A stretch of 64,000 bases of DNA from Planctomycetia bacterium. GTDB taxonomy: Bacteria > Planctomycetota > Planctomycetia > Pirellulales > Thermoguttaceae. Positions 26,836 to 35,823 of the stretch are shown here, in pieces (the first letter of the stretch is position 1; every line of letters begins with the position of its first letter). The position numbers and the translations under genes are program-made. The notes beneath the pieces were generated by a model. It made no database searches, had not been told where the DNA came from, and saw only the letters and a list, made by a program, of their open reading frames with translations. The stretch is from positions 225,053 through 289,052 of the forward strand of contig JAUNBG010000001.1 of the NCBI GenBank assembly GCA_030527205.1, read 5' to 3'.

Positions 26836-29361
26836 ATGAGCACAGGATCCCCCCTTACATCTAGACGAAGCAATGTCGCTCCTCAAGCAGCGCCGCAAGT
26901 TATGCCAATGATGGCACGCGAACTTAATCTTTTCGATATTGTGAACATCTTACGACGACAATATTGGATTATTATCTTATGCCTGATTGTTGGAACGGGG
27001 TTGGCTGTTTATAAGTATTTTATCACGGAACCAACTTATTCCGCAAGAGCTGTTGTTTATGTTGCCTCTCGAAGTGAGGCCGTTTTGGTCAGCAATGATA
27101 CGAACAGCGCAAGATTCTATCAGGATTCTCTGCGCGGCGATAATCTTGAGACTCAAGCTTCCCGTATGAAAAGTGACGCTCTTTTGACAAATGTCTGGAA
27201 GGCTTTGCTTGAAGATCCGGATAAAGCTAAATATGTTGTCGACATTGATATTCCCAGGGATACCGAAACAACGCTCGCTTCAAAATTACTTTCGTCCATG
27301 ATTACTGTTAAAGTCGGAGGCGAAAAAGATTTTAAAATGACGACGACAATAACAATCGCTTGTACTTCCAAAAGTCCCGAAGGCGCTGCGATAATCGTTT
27401 CTGAAATTATTGCGCAGTACGAAAAATTCTTTTCGGAACAATATACGCAACAAACGCAGAATATCATTGCGACCATCAATAAAGCGAAGACGGAAATTAA
27501 TGATGCTATCAAAAAAGCGGATGAAGATATGAAATTGTATATGGAGAATTCTCCTGTCCGCTTTATAGGTGACGATAACAGCAATCCGCTTTTGACGACT
27601 TTGAACGAAATGTCCAAAGTTCTGGTTGAAATTGATTTTTCTATTTTGCGTTACCAAAATCGATTGGACCTGCTTGAAGACAGTATTGCCGGTCGAAACA
27701 TGGATGAACTTACTGAAAAAGAAATCATCAGTATATTGAGCTCGTGTTCCGGCGAAGATGATACAATTCTTCAAACGATGACAACCTTGGCTCGAGGCGA
27801 CCAAATGGAAAATACGATGTCCAATGTCGCTTTGAATACGGCTACAAGACTTGATACAGATCAAATTTTGGAGTTGAAACTGAAAAAGGCTCATCTTGAA
27901 AAGCAATATGCTTCAGATTATCCGGAATTAGAAGCCATTAAACAACAACTTGCTTTATTGGAAGAAGCTCGCGATTCTTCTTCCGGACAGGTTAATGACG
28001 AAAAACGTCTTGGTCTGTTGAATTATCATGATATGCTGGATTCCTATCGATCCATTGTCAAAGGTCGAATTATGGAATTGTTGAGTCAACAACAACAGAT
28101 CAGGGATTATATAACCAGTAAAAATGATGACATTCGCGCTATTGAAGAGTATCGACAAACTTTGGATACAATGCGATTTAATATCGAATCGCAAAAAGGG
28201 GTCGAAGAAAAATTGGCGGCAAAGCTGGATGATTTAAGCCTTGTCGGAAGCGTTGACAATTATAATTGTCAGATTTTGGATACGCCGGTTCCTAATGATA
28301 AACCTGTTTGGCCGAATCTGCCGTTATTTATCGTTATTGGAATGGGGCTCGGAATTGTTGCAGGAAGCGGATTGGCTTATTTGATTGATGTGACCGACGC
28401 AACATTCAGAACTCCGGAAGAAGTTTATCGAACGCTTCATTTTCCCATTCTTGCCCAATTTCCTTCCTTTATGGGGAGTGGACGAAAAGGCGGGTTGAAA
28501 AATCGGAAAAATGAATTCAAACAAGGCGAACTTTATTCCTCTTTGATTGCTTATCACAACCCCAACTCTCCGTTATGTGAATCGTTCCGAATTTTGCGAA
28601 CCAAACTGTTTTTCAATACAAATCGAATTACGCATCAGGTTATTCAAATAACAAGTCCGCATCCGAGCGACGGAAAAACAATGATCCTTTGTAATTTTGC
28701 CATCAAAGTTGCTGATGCGGATAAAAAAGTTTTGTTACTCGACTGCGACCTTCGAAAACCGGATATTCATAAATGGTTCGGTTATAAAAATGTTGAAGGC
28801 GTTTCCAATATTTTGGCAGGGGAAAAAAGTTTGAGTGAGGTTGTTTTGCCAACTAAAGTTAATAATCTTTCCTTGATTACTGCTGGAACAATGCGAAAAA
28901 ATCCGGCTGAGTTATTGACTTCAAAAGCTTTTGAAAATATGATTGCTGAAGCTCGAACAATGTATGATGTCGTTTTGATCGACTCGTCTCCCATTCTTTA
29001 TGTTTCTGACGCAACGATTATTGCCTCAAAAGTTGATGGACTCCTTTATACATTCCGTGTTCGTCGGCGAGGACGAAATGATGTCATTCAAGGGGCTCAA
29101 CTTCTGCATGAAGTTGGAACCAATATTTTGGGAAGTATTGTAAACTGTTACGAAAAACATCGCTTCTATAACGAATTTGCTTTGAGCGAATCAACGTCGC
29201 AATATGGTTATGGCTATGGGAATTCTTATGGCTATGGATACGGCGCGGGTTATGGTTACGGAGCTGGATATGGTTATGGCGCTGGTGACGACGAGAATCA
29301 AAATGAATCTTCAAACGAGTCAAAAAAAGAGCCGTCGAAACAAACGCGTAAGACTGGTTGA
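26836..29361 (+). CDS. Wzz-type chain-length regulator fused to a bacterial tyrosine kinase
   Basis: Controls polymerisation and export of an exopolysaccharide from the inner membrane. Seen: a Wzz domain with a first membrane helix (about residues 44-62, WIIILCLIVGTGLAVYKY), a long coiled-coil periplasmic part and a second helix near 500-518 preceded by the Pro-rich DTPVPNDKPVWPNLP. The BY-kinase domain follows, with Walker A HPSDGKTMIL (about 608), Walker A' VLLLDCDLRKPD (about 632) and Walker B VVLIDSSP (about 709). The C-terminus has a YG/YGAG repeat cluster (about 790-815), the usual site of tyrosine autophosphorylation. Walker A has SDGKT instead of the common GEGKS/T. It is a single gene with a strong terminator. 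Confidence 0.92.
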   Translation: MSTGSPLTSRRSNVAPQAAPQVMPMMARELNLFDIVNILRRQYWIIILCLIVGTGLAVYKYFITEPTYSARAVVYVASRSEAVLVSNDTNSARFYQDSLRGDNLETQASRMKSDALLTNVWKALLEDPDKAKYVVDIDIPRDTETTLASKLLSSMITVKVGGEKDFKMTTTITIACTSKSPEGAAIIVSEIIAQYEKFFSEQYTQQTQNIIATINKAKTEINDAIKKADEDMKLYMENSPVRFIGDDNSNPLLTTLNEMSKVLVEIDFSILRYQNRLDLLEDSIAGRNMDELTEKEIISILSSCSGEDDTILQTMTTLARGDQMENTMSNVALNTATRLDTDQILELKLKKAHLEKQYASDYPELEAIKQQLALLEEARDSSSGQVNDEKRLGLLNYHDMLDSYRSIVKGRIMELLSQQQQIRDYITSKNDDIRAIEEYRQTLDTMRFNIESQKGVEEKLAAKLDDLSLVGSVDNYNCQILDTPVPNDKPVWPNLPLFIVIGMGLGIVAGSGLAYLIDVTDATFRTPEEVYRTLHFPILAQFPSFMGSGRKGGLKNRKNEFKQGELYSSLIAYHNPNSPLCESFRILRTKLFFNTNRITHQVIQITSPHPSDGKTMILCNFAIKVADADKKVLLLDCDLRKPDIHKWFGYKNVEGVSNILAGEKSLSEVVLPTKVNNLSLITAGTMRKNPAELLTSKAFENMIAEARTMYDVVLIDSSPILYVSDATIIASKVDGLLYTFRVRRRGRNDVIQGAQLLHEVGTNILGSIVNCYEKHRFYNEFALSESTSQYGYGYGNSYGYGYGAGYGYGAGYGYGAGDDENQNESSNESKKEPSKQTRKTG

Positions 29362-29455
29362 GGTTAACCGGATCAGGTTGGGAATCCAATTTGGGACGAC
29401 TTTGCCTTTATTATCGTGTTCGTAAAATAGAAAACAGGATCAATGTTTTTCATAA

Positions 29456-29492
29456 AAACTCTGTCGGATTCAAGATCGACAGAGTTTTTTTT
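29456..29492 (+). terminator. terminator after the Wzz/BY-kinase gene
   Basis: AAACTCTGTCG and CGACAGAGTTT form a perfect 11-bp stem with a 10-base loop, followed directly by a T-run. This is one of the clearest rho-independent terminators in the window. Confidence 0.85.
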
Positions 29493-29725
29493 ATCAATCA
29501 AAAAGTAAACGAAACGTCGATCCTGTTTTTTCTCTGCGCCGCGTTGTTTCAGCAAAAAAGAACCAAACCGTCATTTACTGTTTGAGTTTATTGATTAAAT
29601 GGGACATCAGAAATGAATGATTGCGCAGAATGGGAAGAATTGGACTTCAAGATCCGCATAAGATGGCTTGCTGCGGATATATTTGTCTGACGTTGCTTGA
29701 TCGGAAGCGGAAAGGCGAGGGGATT

Positions 29726-30718
29726 CTATTCTTCGAGTCGATGATCAACGGTTGAAAGCAAGACTTTTTGACCTGAGGGAAGGTTTTTCTTATATTGAGA
29801 TCGAATGAACATATCATTGCTTGTCAAAAGAAAACGTTGAGATTCTTTGGATGAATAACGTTGACGAATTGAGTCTTGAAGCATATCGGAGAGCTTTTGT
29901 TTATGAAAACCGGGCGTATGACTGGTTAAAAGAAGAAAAGGGATCGGGTCGGAAAGCAAGGAAATGCAGTCATTCAAAAGTTTGGGGAGATCTCGCGAAA
30001 TCCGCCAAACTTCTCCCCGCGTTCCGTGTCCGTAAGAAGGGGGATCAAGAATAATGCCGTCATATTCATTTTGACGTTTTAATTCGCGACGCACAAATTT
30101 TAAAACGTCATCTGCTATAAATCGAATCGAGAGAGACGTCGAGGATTGTTGTTCTGTTAAATTTGCGTTTTTTTGAGCTTGAATAACGATATTTCGAGCC
30201 GCATCCAAATGAACAACGTCTGCTCCAGACATTGCGGCGGCCAGGGAACTCGCTCCTGTATAAGCAAAGAGATTCAGTATTTTGACGCGACGTCCCAATT
30301 GTTTTTGAGCCGTTCGACAATATCGATAAATATATTCCCAATTGGGCATTTGTTCTGGAAATACGCCTAAATGTCCAAAAGGGGATCCTTTTAATTCCAA
30401 AAAAAACGAAGTCTGTTGAGCTTGTTGCGACGAATCAAGATCGCAACGAAGCGTTAAAACTTCAAAATCTGTTGACTCCAAAAAAAAATGTCCTTTTTCT
30501 GTTAAAGGAATCCAATTGCCGCGCTCGCTGTTTCCTTTTTTTCCTGGCAAATTTGAGTCAGGAATAAAACGCGCGTCTGCCGTTTTCCATATCGTTGACG
30601 CTGTTTGGAGAATATGGGTAACCGCTGGACATAAACGGTCGAGAATAAATCCGTTCCATTGTTCCAAACGACGCCCATTTCCAAAATCGAGCAATAAATA
30701 TTGATCTCTGGCGAACAT
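29726..30718 (-). CDS. class I SAM-dependent methyltransferase, RlmI-like
   Basis: Probable 23S rRNA cytosine methyltransferase or a close relative. Seen: the SAM-binding motif LNLFAYTGASSLAAAMSGA (about residue 150), then VVHLDAARNIVIQAQKN, and the catalytic IILDPPSYGHG, followed by LLLTSHTPGF. The N-terminal part has no PUA domain, which RlmI has, so this is the shorter type often called RlmI- or YccW-like. The frame is open from a TTG at 30727. I chose the ATG at 30718. It stands alone, with no neighbour closer than 200 bp. The exact RNA target is not known. Confidence 0.8.
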   Translation of the reverse strand: MFARDQYLLLDFGNGRRLEQWNGFILDRLCPAVTHILQTASTIWKTADARFIPDSNLPGKKGNSERGNWIPLTEKGHFFLESTDFEVLTLRCDLDSSQQAQQTSFFLELKGSPFGHLGVFPEQMPNWEYIYRYCRTAQKQLGRRVKILNLFAYTGASSLAAAMSGADVVHLDAARNIVIQAQKNANLTEQQSSTSLSIRFIADDVLKFVRRELKRQNEYDGIILDPPSYGHGTRGEVWRISRDLPKLLNDCISLLSDPIPFLLLTSHTPGFHKQKLSDMLQDSIRQRYSSKESQRFLLTSNDMFIRSQYKKNLPSGQKVLLSTVDHRLEE

Positions 30719-30920
30719 TTTATTCAAAGATTTTCTTTATATTATAATGCTGACGCTTAGGTTTTTCCGATTTGCCGCCGCATAACCTTTAACAATGCGG
30801 CTCCATGAATCGCCGCGTTTCGAAAAACGCAGGGAAAACGCGTCTATTAAATGGCAAAAACGAAACGTCAAACGGTTTCAGACCGACTTCAATAACCGAT
30901 TCGGAAGGTCTCTTAAGAAT

Positions 30921-31142
30921 TTAATGAGCGGTTTGTTCCAAAGTCGGCGTCGAAGACGTTTCGCTTCCCTTTTGAACCGACGATTTTTCGCGTTGTTCTC
31001 GCATACGCCGTCGCTCTTTTCGTTTTTTTTGGACTTGAACGCGAATGCCGTCCGCCCATTCCGTTTGGCTGACAGGATAAGAAATCGAAATCATTAGAAC
31101 CCCGACCAGAAATAAAATCAATATTTTTCCAATATTTTTCAT
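30921..31142 (-). CDS. small basic protein with an N-terminal signal or anchor helix
   Basis: Function unknown. The 73-residue product starts with MKNIGKILILFLVGVLMISI, a signal peptide or membrane anchor. A very basic stretch (KKRKERRRMREQREKS) and a Ser/Thr-rich tail follow. Its ATG overlaps the stop codon of the DUF4405-like gene by one base (TAATG), so the two are translationally coupled and probably work together. Confidence 0.55.
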   Translation of the reverse strand: MKNIGKILILFLVGVLMISISYPVSQTEWADGIRVQVQKKRKERRRMREQREKSSVQKGSETSSTPTLEQTAH

Positions 31143-31657
31143 TATTTCGACTCCTTTTGTTCTTGCAATTCTTTTGATTCTTTATTCGAAAGCGTTTGGG
31201 TTCGAGGCGAACCTTTTCCAAAATAAAGCGAACAGCATTGAAAAATCCAACGATAATGAATAATGAGATGAACGCCAATCATTACAAAAAGAATTTTGGG
31301 AAGTTGATGATGAACATAGGACATAAATGGATCGTTTACGATTTTGATATTGAACCCGGGAGTAAAAACCCTTGAAATCAGGATTCCTGTAAAAACCATA
31401 ATGCAAAGAATCCAATAAAGAAAAATGTTCCAGATAAAATTTAATCTTGTTTTCAAAGGGAGTTTGCCAAAAAACTTGCGACTGCATAAAGCAATCCAGT
31501 TCCAATTTAAACAAAGATGCCAAAGCAAAAGAAGAAAAAGAAGAATTCCTGTCCATTCATGAACGGCGTGTCCGGTTCCTTTTTCAAAATAAAGAAGAAT
31601 CAAACCGAGTAACAGAACAATGTCGACCATGAATTTGTGAAATCTGATATCATTCAT
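31142..31657 (-). CDS. DUF4405-like membrane protein (cytochrome b561 type fold)
   Basis: Four predicted membrane helices: FMVDIVLLLGLILLYFEKGT, EWTGILLFLLLLWHLCLNW, IFLYWILCIMVFTGILIS and ILFVMIGVHLIIHYRWIF. His residues in the second and fourth helices (LLWHLCLNW, GVHLIIHY) and in a connecting loop (VHHQLPK) fit a haem-binding helix bundle of the DUF4405 type, though haem is not proven. The 171-residue length and polar C-terminal tail are normal. It is the first gene of a two-gene unit with the small basic protein. An electron-transfer role at the membrane is inference. Confidence 0.65.
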   Translation of the reverse strand: MNDIRFHKFMVDIVLLLGLILLYFEKGTGHAVHEWTGILLFLLLLWHLCLNWNWIALCSRKFFGKLPLKTRLNFIWNIFLYWILCIMVFTGILISRVFTPGFNIKIVNDPFMSYVHHQLPKILFVMIGVHLIIHYRWIFQCCSLYFGKGSPRTQTLSNKESKELQEQKESK

Positions 31658-31815
31658 AGGCTTTTTCCATTTTCTTTGATTAATAATGCGATTTCTGACA
31701 AAATAAACAATACGATAAAAATCGTTTTAAACGTTGTTTTTCTTTAATTCTTTGCGCTGCATTGAGAGAAAATGTTTGAGTTCAATCTTTCAAACGATAA
31801 CAGACGAAAAGAATT

Positions 31816-32466
31816 TTATGATATAAATGGATTGTTTGTTTTTTCGGTTTCGACGGTTGTTCGAGCTCCGTGACCAGGAAGAAGAACCGTTTTATTGGGG
31901 AGCGTCATTAATTTTTCCCGAATTCCGGTTATCAATTGGCGATGATTTCCGTCGCCAAAATCAGTGCGGCCAATGCTTCCTTGAAAAATAACGTCGCCGA
32001 CAAAAACAATCGTTCCGTCCAGCGTTTCAATCATATAAACGAGATGACCGCAACTGTGACCGGGGATTTTCATAACTTTAAAAGACATTCCAGCGATAAA
32101 TAATTCTTCATTATCGTCAAGCGTTCGATCCGCATTGGGAGCGGTCATCGGAAGGCCAAACATTTCTGATAGATTTCCTTTCGGATCATTCAATTTATAT
32201 TCTTCATCTTTGCTGATGAGAATTTCGAGATCAGGCCAAACTCTTGTCAAATCGAAAATGCCGCCAATATGATCATAATGTCCATGCGTGATCAGAATCG
32301 CTTGAGGCGTTAAACGATTCATTTTGAGAAATTCGATCAATTCCTGTGGTTCGAGACCCGGATCAATGATAACGCAGTCGTTACGATTTTTGAGGCGAAC
32401 AACATAAGCGTTTTCTTGAAAATCGGAGAGAACAAACATTTTGACTTCCAGATCGCTCAATTTCAT
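31816..32466 (-). CDS. metallo-beta-lactamase-fold hydrolase (glyoxalase II-like)
   Basis: Likely hydrolase of a thioester or related small metabolite. Seen: the metal-binding THGHYDHIGG, later ligands in PGHSCGHLVY and DVIFQGSIGRTDFGDGN, and a last His in LLPGHGARTT. The layout matches the small glyoxalase II-like proteins of about 215 residues. The frame is open from 32586, but the ATG at 32466 gives the family start (MKLSDLEVKMFVLSDF). This start overlaps the stop codon of the upstream glycosyltransferase by four bases (ATGA), so translation is coupled. Confidence 0.85.
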   Translation of the reverse strand: MKLSDLEVKMFVLSDFQENAYVVRLKNRNDCVIIDPGLEPQELIEFLKMNRLTPQAILITHGHYDHIGGIFDLTRVWPDLEILISKDEEYKLNDPKGNLSEMFGLPMTAPNADRTLDDNEELFIAGMSFKVMKIPGHSCGHLVYMIETLDGTIVFVGDVIFQGSIGRTDFGDGNHRQLITGIREKLMTLPNKTVLLPGHGARTTVETEKTNNPFIS

Positions 32467-33911
32467 AAAATAACCTCTTTCTGCTTTGCAACGATAAAAT
32501 AGTTGGCTCCTAAATTTTTCAAATAAGGGATATTTCGTCCAAAATTTCCCAACCAATCCGACCAGGGAAGAAATGTATCGAAACATTTGAGCGAAAAACG
32601 GCCAAATCGGGTTTCGTTTTGAGAATCAAACAAACGTTTTCCCTCCCAAAGAATTTGACCAGGAAAATTGAAGGTTTCGCAGACTTCGAGTTGAAATCCG
32701 GATTGATCAAGTAAATTTCGAATCGATTTTTTTGAGAAACGTCTTTGTAAACCGCCAAACGTTTTAAGCGGTTTGATCAAACCGCATTCTTTCGCAATAA
32801 TCATAATCAGGCGGCCATCTTGACCCAAAAAAGAACGAATATAACGCAATGTCTTGACAGGGTCTGCGGAATGTTCCAATTGATTATAAAGTAAAACGGT
32901 ATCATAAGCGGATTCAAATGACGGCGAAGAATCAAAATCGATTTTCTGAATATCAACGATAGCATTTCCTTCATAGGAATTTCGAAGAATTGTTAAATTT
33001 TCTTCTTTGTCGTCCGAAAGAGTTAATCGTTCTTTTTGCGGAAGAAGTTTGGAAATATTACCGATTCCTGATCCGATTTCCAAAATTTTCAATCCGAAAT
33101 AGGGAACCGATTTTTTGATAATCAGTCGCGAAAAATTGCGACATTGTTCCATCGAATGATGAAGCTGAGGATTTTGCGCCGAATCAATAAAACAGTCGTC
33201 AATGATCCAATATTTCAAAATGGTCATCAAGGCGCTGATGCCGTCCTTCCAGCCGATTTTTTTTCCTTCTGAATAGCGACGCCCATGATAACTGATTGGA
33301 ACTTCGTAAACGGAAAGTCCTCGTTTCGCTATCTTGGCCGTTATTTCCGGTTCAATGCCAAAACGGTTCGATCGAAGCGGAATCGATTTAAGGATTTTGC
33401 CGCGAAACGCTTTATAACAGGTTTCCATATCCGTTAAATCAAGTCCGGTCGTTAAATTGGAAAGATGCGTCAGAAATAAATTGCCCAGCTTATGATGATA
33501 AAAAAGGACTTTGCGCATTTCCCGCGTCGCAAATCGGGAACCGTAAACAACGTCGGCATAACCTTCCAGCAAAGGACGCAAAACGATCGGATATTCGTTT
33601 GGATCATATTCAAGATCGGCGTCCTGAATGATCGCAAAATCGCCGTTCATTTCTTGAATGGCCCGACGTATGGCGGCTCCCTTCCCTTGATTAAACGGTT
33701 GATGAAAAATGCGAATCAGATCCGGATATTTGTTTTGCAATGATTCCATAACTTCAACCGTTCGGTCCGTCGAAGCGTCGTTGACCATAACGATTTCGCG
33801 CCGCAGATTTTCCGAAATCGGAGCCTGAATAACCCGATCAACGATTTTGGCCAAATAAGCCTGCTCATTGTAAACAGGAATCAAAATGGATAATAATTGT
33901 GTCTTGTTCAT
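32463..33911 (-). CDS. GT2 glycosyltransferase fused to a SAM methyltransferase
   Basis: N-terminal half (residues 1-235): a polyprenyl-phosphate sugar transferase of the DPM1-like GT2 type, with LSILIPVYNEQ, VNDASTDRT, the GKGAAIRRA segment and the metal-binding QDADLEYD. The C-terminal half (about 250-482) is a class I methyltransferase with the SAM motif LKILEIGSGIGN, then YDTVLLYNQLEHSADP and a following DGRLIMII strand. Free-standing versions of each are common; the fusion suggests that the transferred sugar or its lipid carrier is methylated in the same step, which is inference. The start is ATG at 33911. The downstream hydrolase start lies inside its stop codon. Confidence 0.85.
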   Translation of the reverse strand: MNKTQLLSILIPVYNEQAYLAKIVDRVIQAPISENLRREIVMVNDASTDRTVEVMESLQNKYPDLIRIFHQPFNQGKGAAIRRAIQEMNGDFAIIQDADLEYDPNEYPIVLRPLLEGYADVVYGSRFATREMRKVLFYHHKLGNLFLTHLSNLTTGLDLTDMETCYKAFRGKILKSIPLRSNRFGIEPEITAKIAKRGLSVYEVPISYHGRRYSEGKKIGWKDGISALMTILKYWIIDDCFIDSAQNPQLHHSMEQCRNFSRLIIKKSVPYFGLKILEIGSGIGNISKLLPQKERLTLSDDKEENLTILRNSYEGNAIVDIQKIDFDSSPSFESAYDTVLLYNQLEHSADPVKTLRYIRSFLGQDGRLIMIIAKECGLIKPLKTFGGLQRRFSKKSIRNLLDQSGFQLEVCETFNFPGQILWEGKRLFDSQNETRFGRFSLKCFDTFLPWSDWLGNFGRNIPYLKNLGANYFIVAKQKEVIL

Positions 33912-34325
33912 TTATTTTCAGATAACTCAAATTTTGTCAAATGAATCGAAAAATATTTATTGAGGCATATTTCAAGAAGTTTAAATTGTTGGAAAATTGC
34001 CATTTTGAAGAAACTTTCCCATTCAAACGGGGTTGAATCTATAAATTTTGTTTATAAAAAGTAATTCAAAAAAACTTATTTTCATTATAAATGAAAAAAG
34101 TCAAAGATTCAACTGTTTCAGAAAAAGAAAAGTAATAACGAAAAAATAACATATTTTCATCTTTTGACAACCTGGCAATGAAAAACGATGCAAAATATTG
34201 TTGTTGCTTCGATAAACAAAAGAAGATGGCCCATCGAAAAAAATAATACATGTAATAATTGGTCAGATAAAGGGTTAGAAAAAACAGAATTTTGTTTATT
34301 TTTAAAAAAATAAGACGCTGTTCTG
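33912..34325. other. intergenic region, no gene seen
   Basis: A very AT-rich divergent spacer between the GT2-methyltransferase gene and the DUF1559 gene. No RNA or repeat is recognised apart from the promoter listed separately. Confidence 0.5.
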
Positions 34326-34354
34326 TTGACAGTCCTGAAAGAACTGTTTAATAT
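34326..34354 (+). promoter_or_regulatory. sigma-70-type promoter of the DUF1559 gene
   Basis: A perfect TTGACA (34326-34331) and a TAATAT (34349-34354) are separated by 17 bp. This is the best promoter match seen in the window. It lies about 80 bp before the chosen start codon at 34435. Confidence 0.65.
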
Positions 34355-34434
34355 GAATGTAATTAGTTATTGTTAATTTTTCCAGATAAGTTATTTTGGA
34401 AAATTCATCTCAAAATTTTATGGGGTTACTTATT

Positions 34435-35580
34435 ATGCAAAAAGTTTCTGTTGTCAATGAATGGATGAAAACGAAAGGGAATAAAAAAAACCGTCATGGT
34501 TTTACTCTTGTTGAACTTCTTGTCGTTATCGCCATTATCGGAATTTTAATTGGTCTTTTACTTCCTGCCGTTCAAGCCGCTCGAGAAGCTGCCCGTCGTA
34601 TGCAGTGTACAAATAATATGAAGCAGGTCATGCTTTCTATCCATAATTATCATGACGTCAATAACGCCTGTCCTGCGAGTACGACAATTTATGCCAACTA
34701 TACAGGCTGCTTTCCAAGCATTACTCCATTCATTGGAGCGAAAGTCGTTCTTTTACCTTTTATGGAACAGGGCGCTATTTGGGATACATTCTGCAATGAA
34801 GCCAAAAGCGTTGCCGTCGGAAGTTTTCCCTGGGTCGGTTTGGGAACTGGCGGCGTTGCCAACTTTAGCTATAAAGTTAAAATTACTTCATACATTTGTC
34901 CGTCCGACAGTAACGGTCAAACAATGACTAATGCCGGCGGATCAACTATGGAAACCGGACGCGCCAGTGTTATCTTCTGTACAGGCGACTCTCCTTGGGC
35001 CTGCCAATATGCGGAACGTTATGAGGGAATGCCTGCTGGCAAAACCTCAAGCCGCGGAATGTTTCGACCGGAAGAATGGAAAAACTTCTCCGTTTGTGCC
35101 GACGGAACGAGTAATACATTAGGAATTTCTGAAACCTGTACGGGCGATAATTATACATCGACCGTTAAGGGAGGCGTTTCCGTTGTTAATGCTCTTTATA
35201 ACGGAAATGTTATTCCGGGTAACTGCTTGGTTAATGGATATGATCCAAACGATCGAACGATGATTCAAAACCCGTCGAATACTTGGCGCGGAACGTTATG
35301 GTATGACGGTCGTGCCGCAAGCGCCTGCTTCACAGCCAATATTCCGCCGAACTCCCCGACCTGTATTTGGGATAATAATTATCCTTGGATCGCGGGCGGA
35401 GCTCAAAGTAATCATTCCGGCGGCGTCAATGTTGCGATGATGGACGGTTCTGTTCATTTCGTTTCCGATACAATCGACTGCGGAAATCCGAATGATCCCC
35501 AAGTTAATTCCGGCAAAAGCCCGTATGGCATTTGGGGCGGTCTTTCAACTCCTCAAGGGGGCGAAGCGGTTTCGCTTTAA
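34435..35580 (+). CDS. DUF1559 prepilin-like protein
   Basis: Planctomycete-specific envelope protein with a type IV pilin-like N-terminus; its function is unknown. Seen: a short basic leader ending KKNRHG, then FTLVELLVVIAIIGILIGLL, the prepilin cleavage site and hydrophobic helix, followed by LPAVQAAREAARRMQC. The rest is the DUF1559 domain, ending with the usual NVAMMDGSVHFVSDTID. The frame is open from a TTG at 34396. I chose the ATG at 34435, which has a GGGG about 10 bases upstream; an ATG at 34465 is also possible. It follows a strong promoter and ends before a terminator, so it is transcribed alone. Confidence 0.93.
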   Translation: MQKVSVVNEWMKTKGNKKNRHGFTLVELLVVIAIIGILIGLLLPAVQAAREAARRMQCTNNMKQVMLSIHNYHDVNNACPASTTIYANYTGCFPSITPFIGAKVVLLPFMEQGAIWDTFCNEAKSVAVGSFPWVGLGTGGVANFSYKVKITSYICPSDSNGQTMTNAGGSTMETGRASVIFCTGDSPWACQYAERYEGMPAGKTSSRGMFRPEEWKNFSVCADGTSNTLGISETCTGDNYTSTVKGGVSVVNALYNGNVIPGNCLVNGYDPNDRTMIQNPSNTWRGTLWYDGRAASACFTANIPPNSPTCIWDNNYPWIAGGAQSNHSGGVNVAMMDGSVHFVSDTIDCGNPNDPQVNSGKSPYGIWGGLSTPQGGEAVSL

Positions 35581-35748
35581 TCGTTGCTGCTGATCAAGCG
35601 ACCAACAGGAACGGTTGTTCCTGAATTTAAAGCATACGCCCGGCTGGTTTTCATTTTGCTTCTTTTTGATGAACCATTCCTTGATTTGGAAAGAAATAAC
35701 AGCCTATTCATTCTGTTTTCTGGAATATTTTTTCAAAAATTTCAAAAT

Positions 35749-35790
35749 AAGAATAAACGTCATGGGGCGTTTATTCTTACTTTATTATTA
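35749..35790 (+). terminator. terminator after the DUF1559 gene
   Basis: AAGAATAAACG and CGTTTATTCTT form a perfect 11-bp stem with an 8-base loop (35760-35767), followed by ACTTTATTATTAG. It lies 170 bp after the stop and 35 bp before the next start. Confidence 0.75.
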
Positions 35791-35823
35791 GTTTATGATT
35801 CATATTTTTAAAGGATAATATTA

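Noticed and set aside
27286-27906. A 206-codon frame opposite the Wzz domain
   Set aside because: It lies entirely within the Wzz/BY-kinase gene on the opposite strand and has no recognisable domain.
29203-29285. Tandem repeat that could be a CRISPR or minisatellite
   Set aside because: The repeat is in frame inside the BY-kinase gene and encodes its Tyr-Gly tail; there are no unique spacers.
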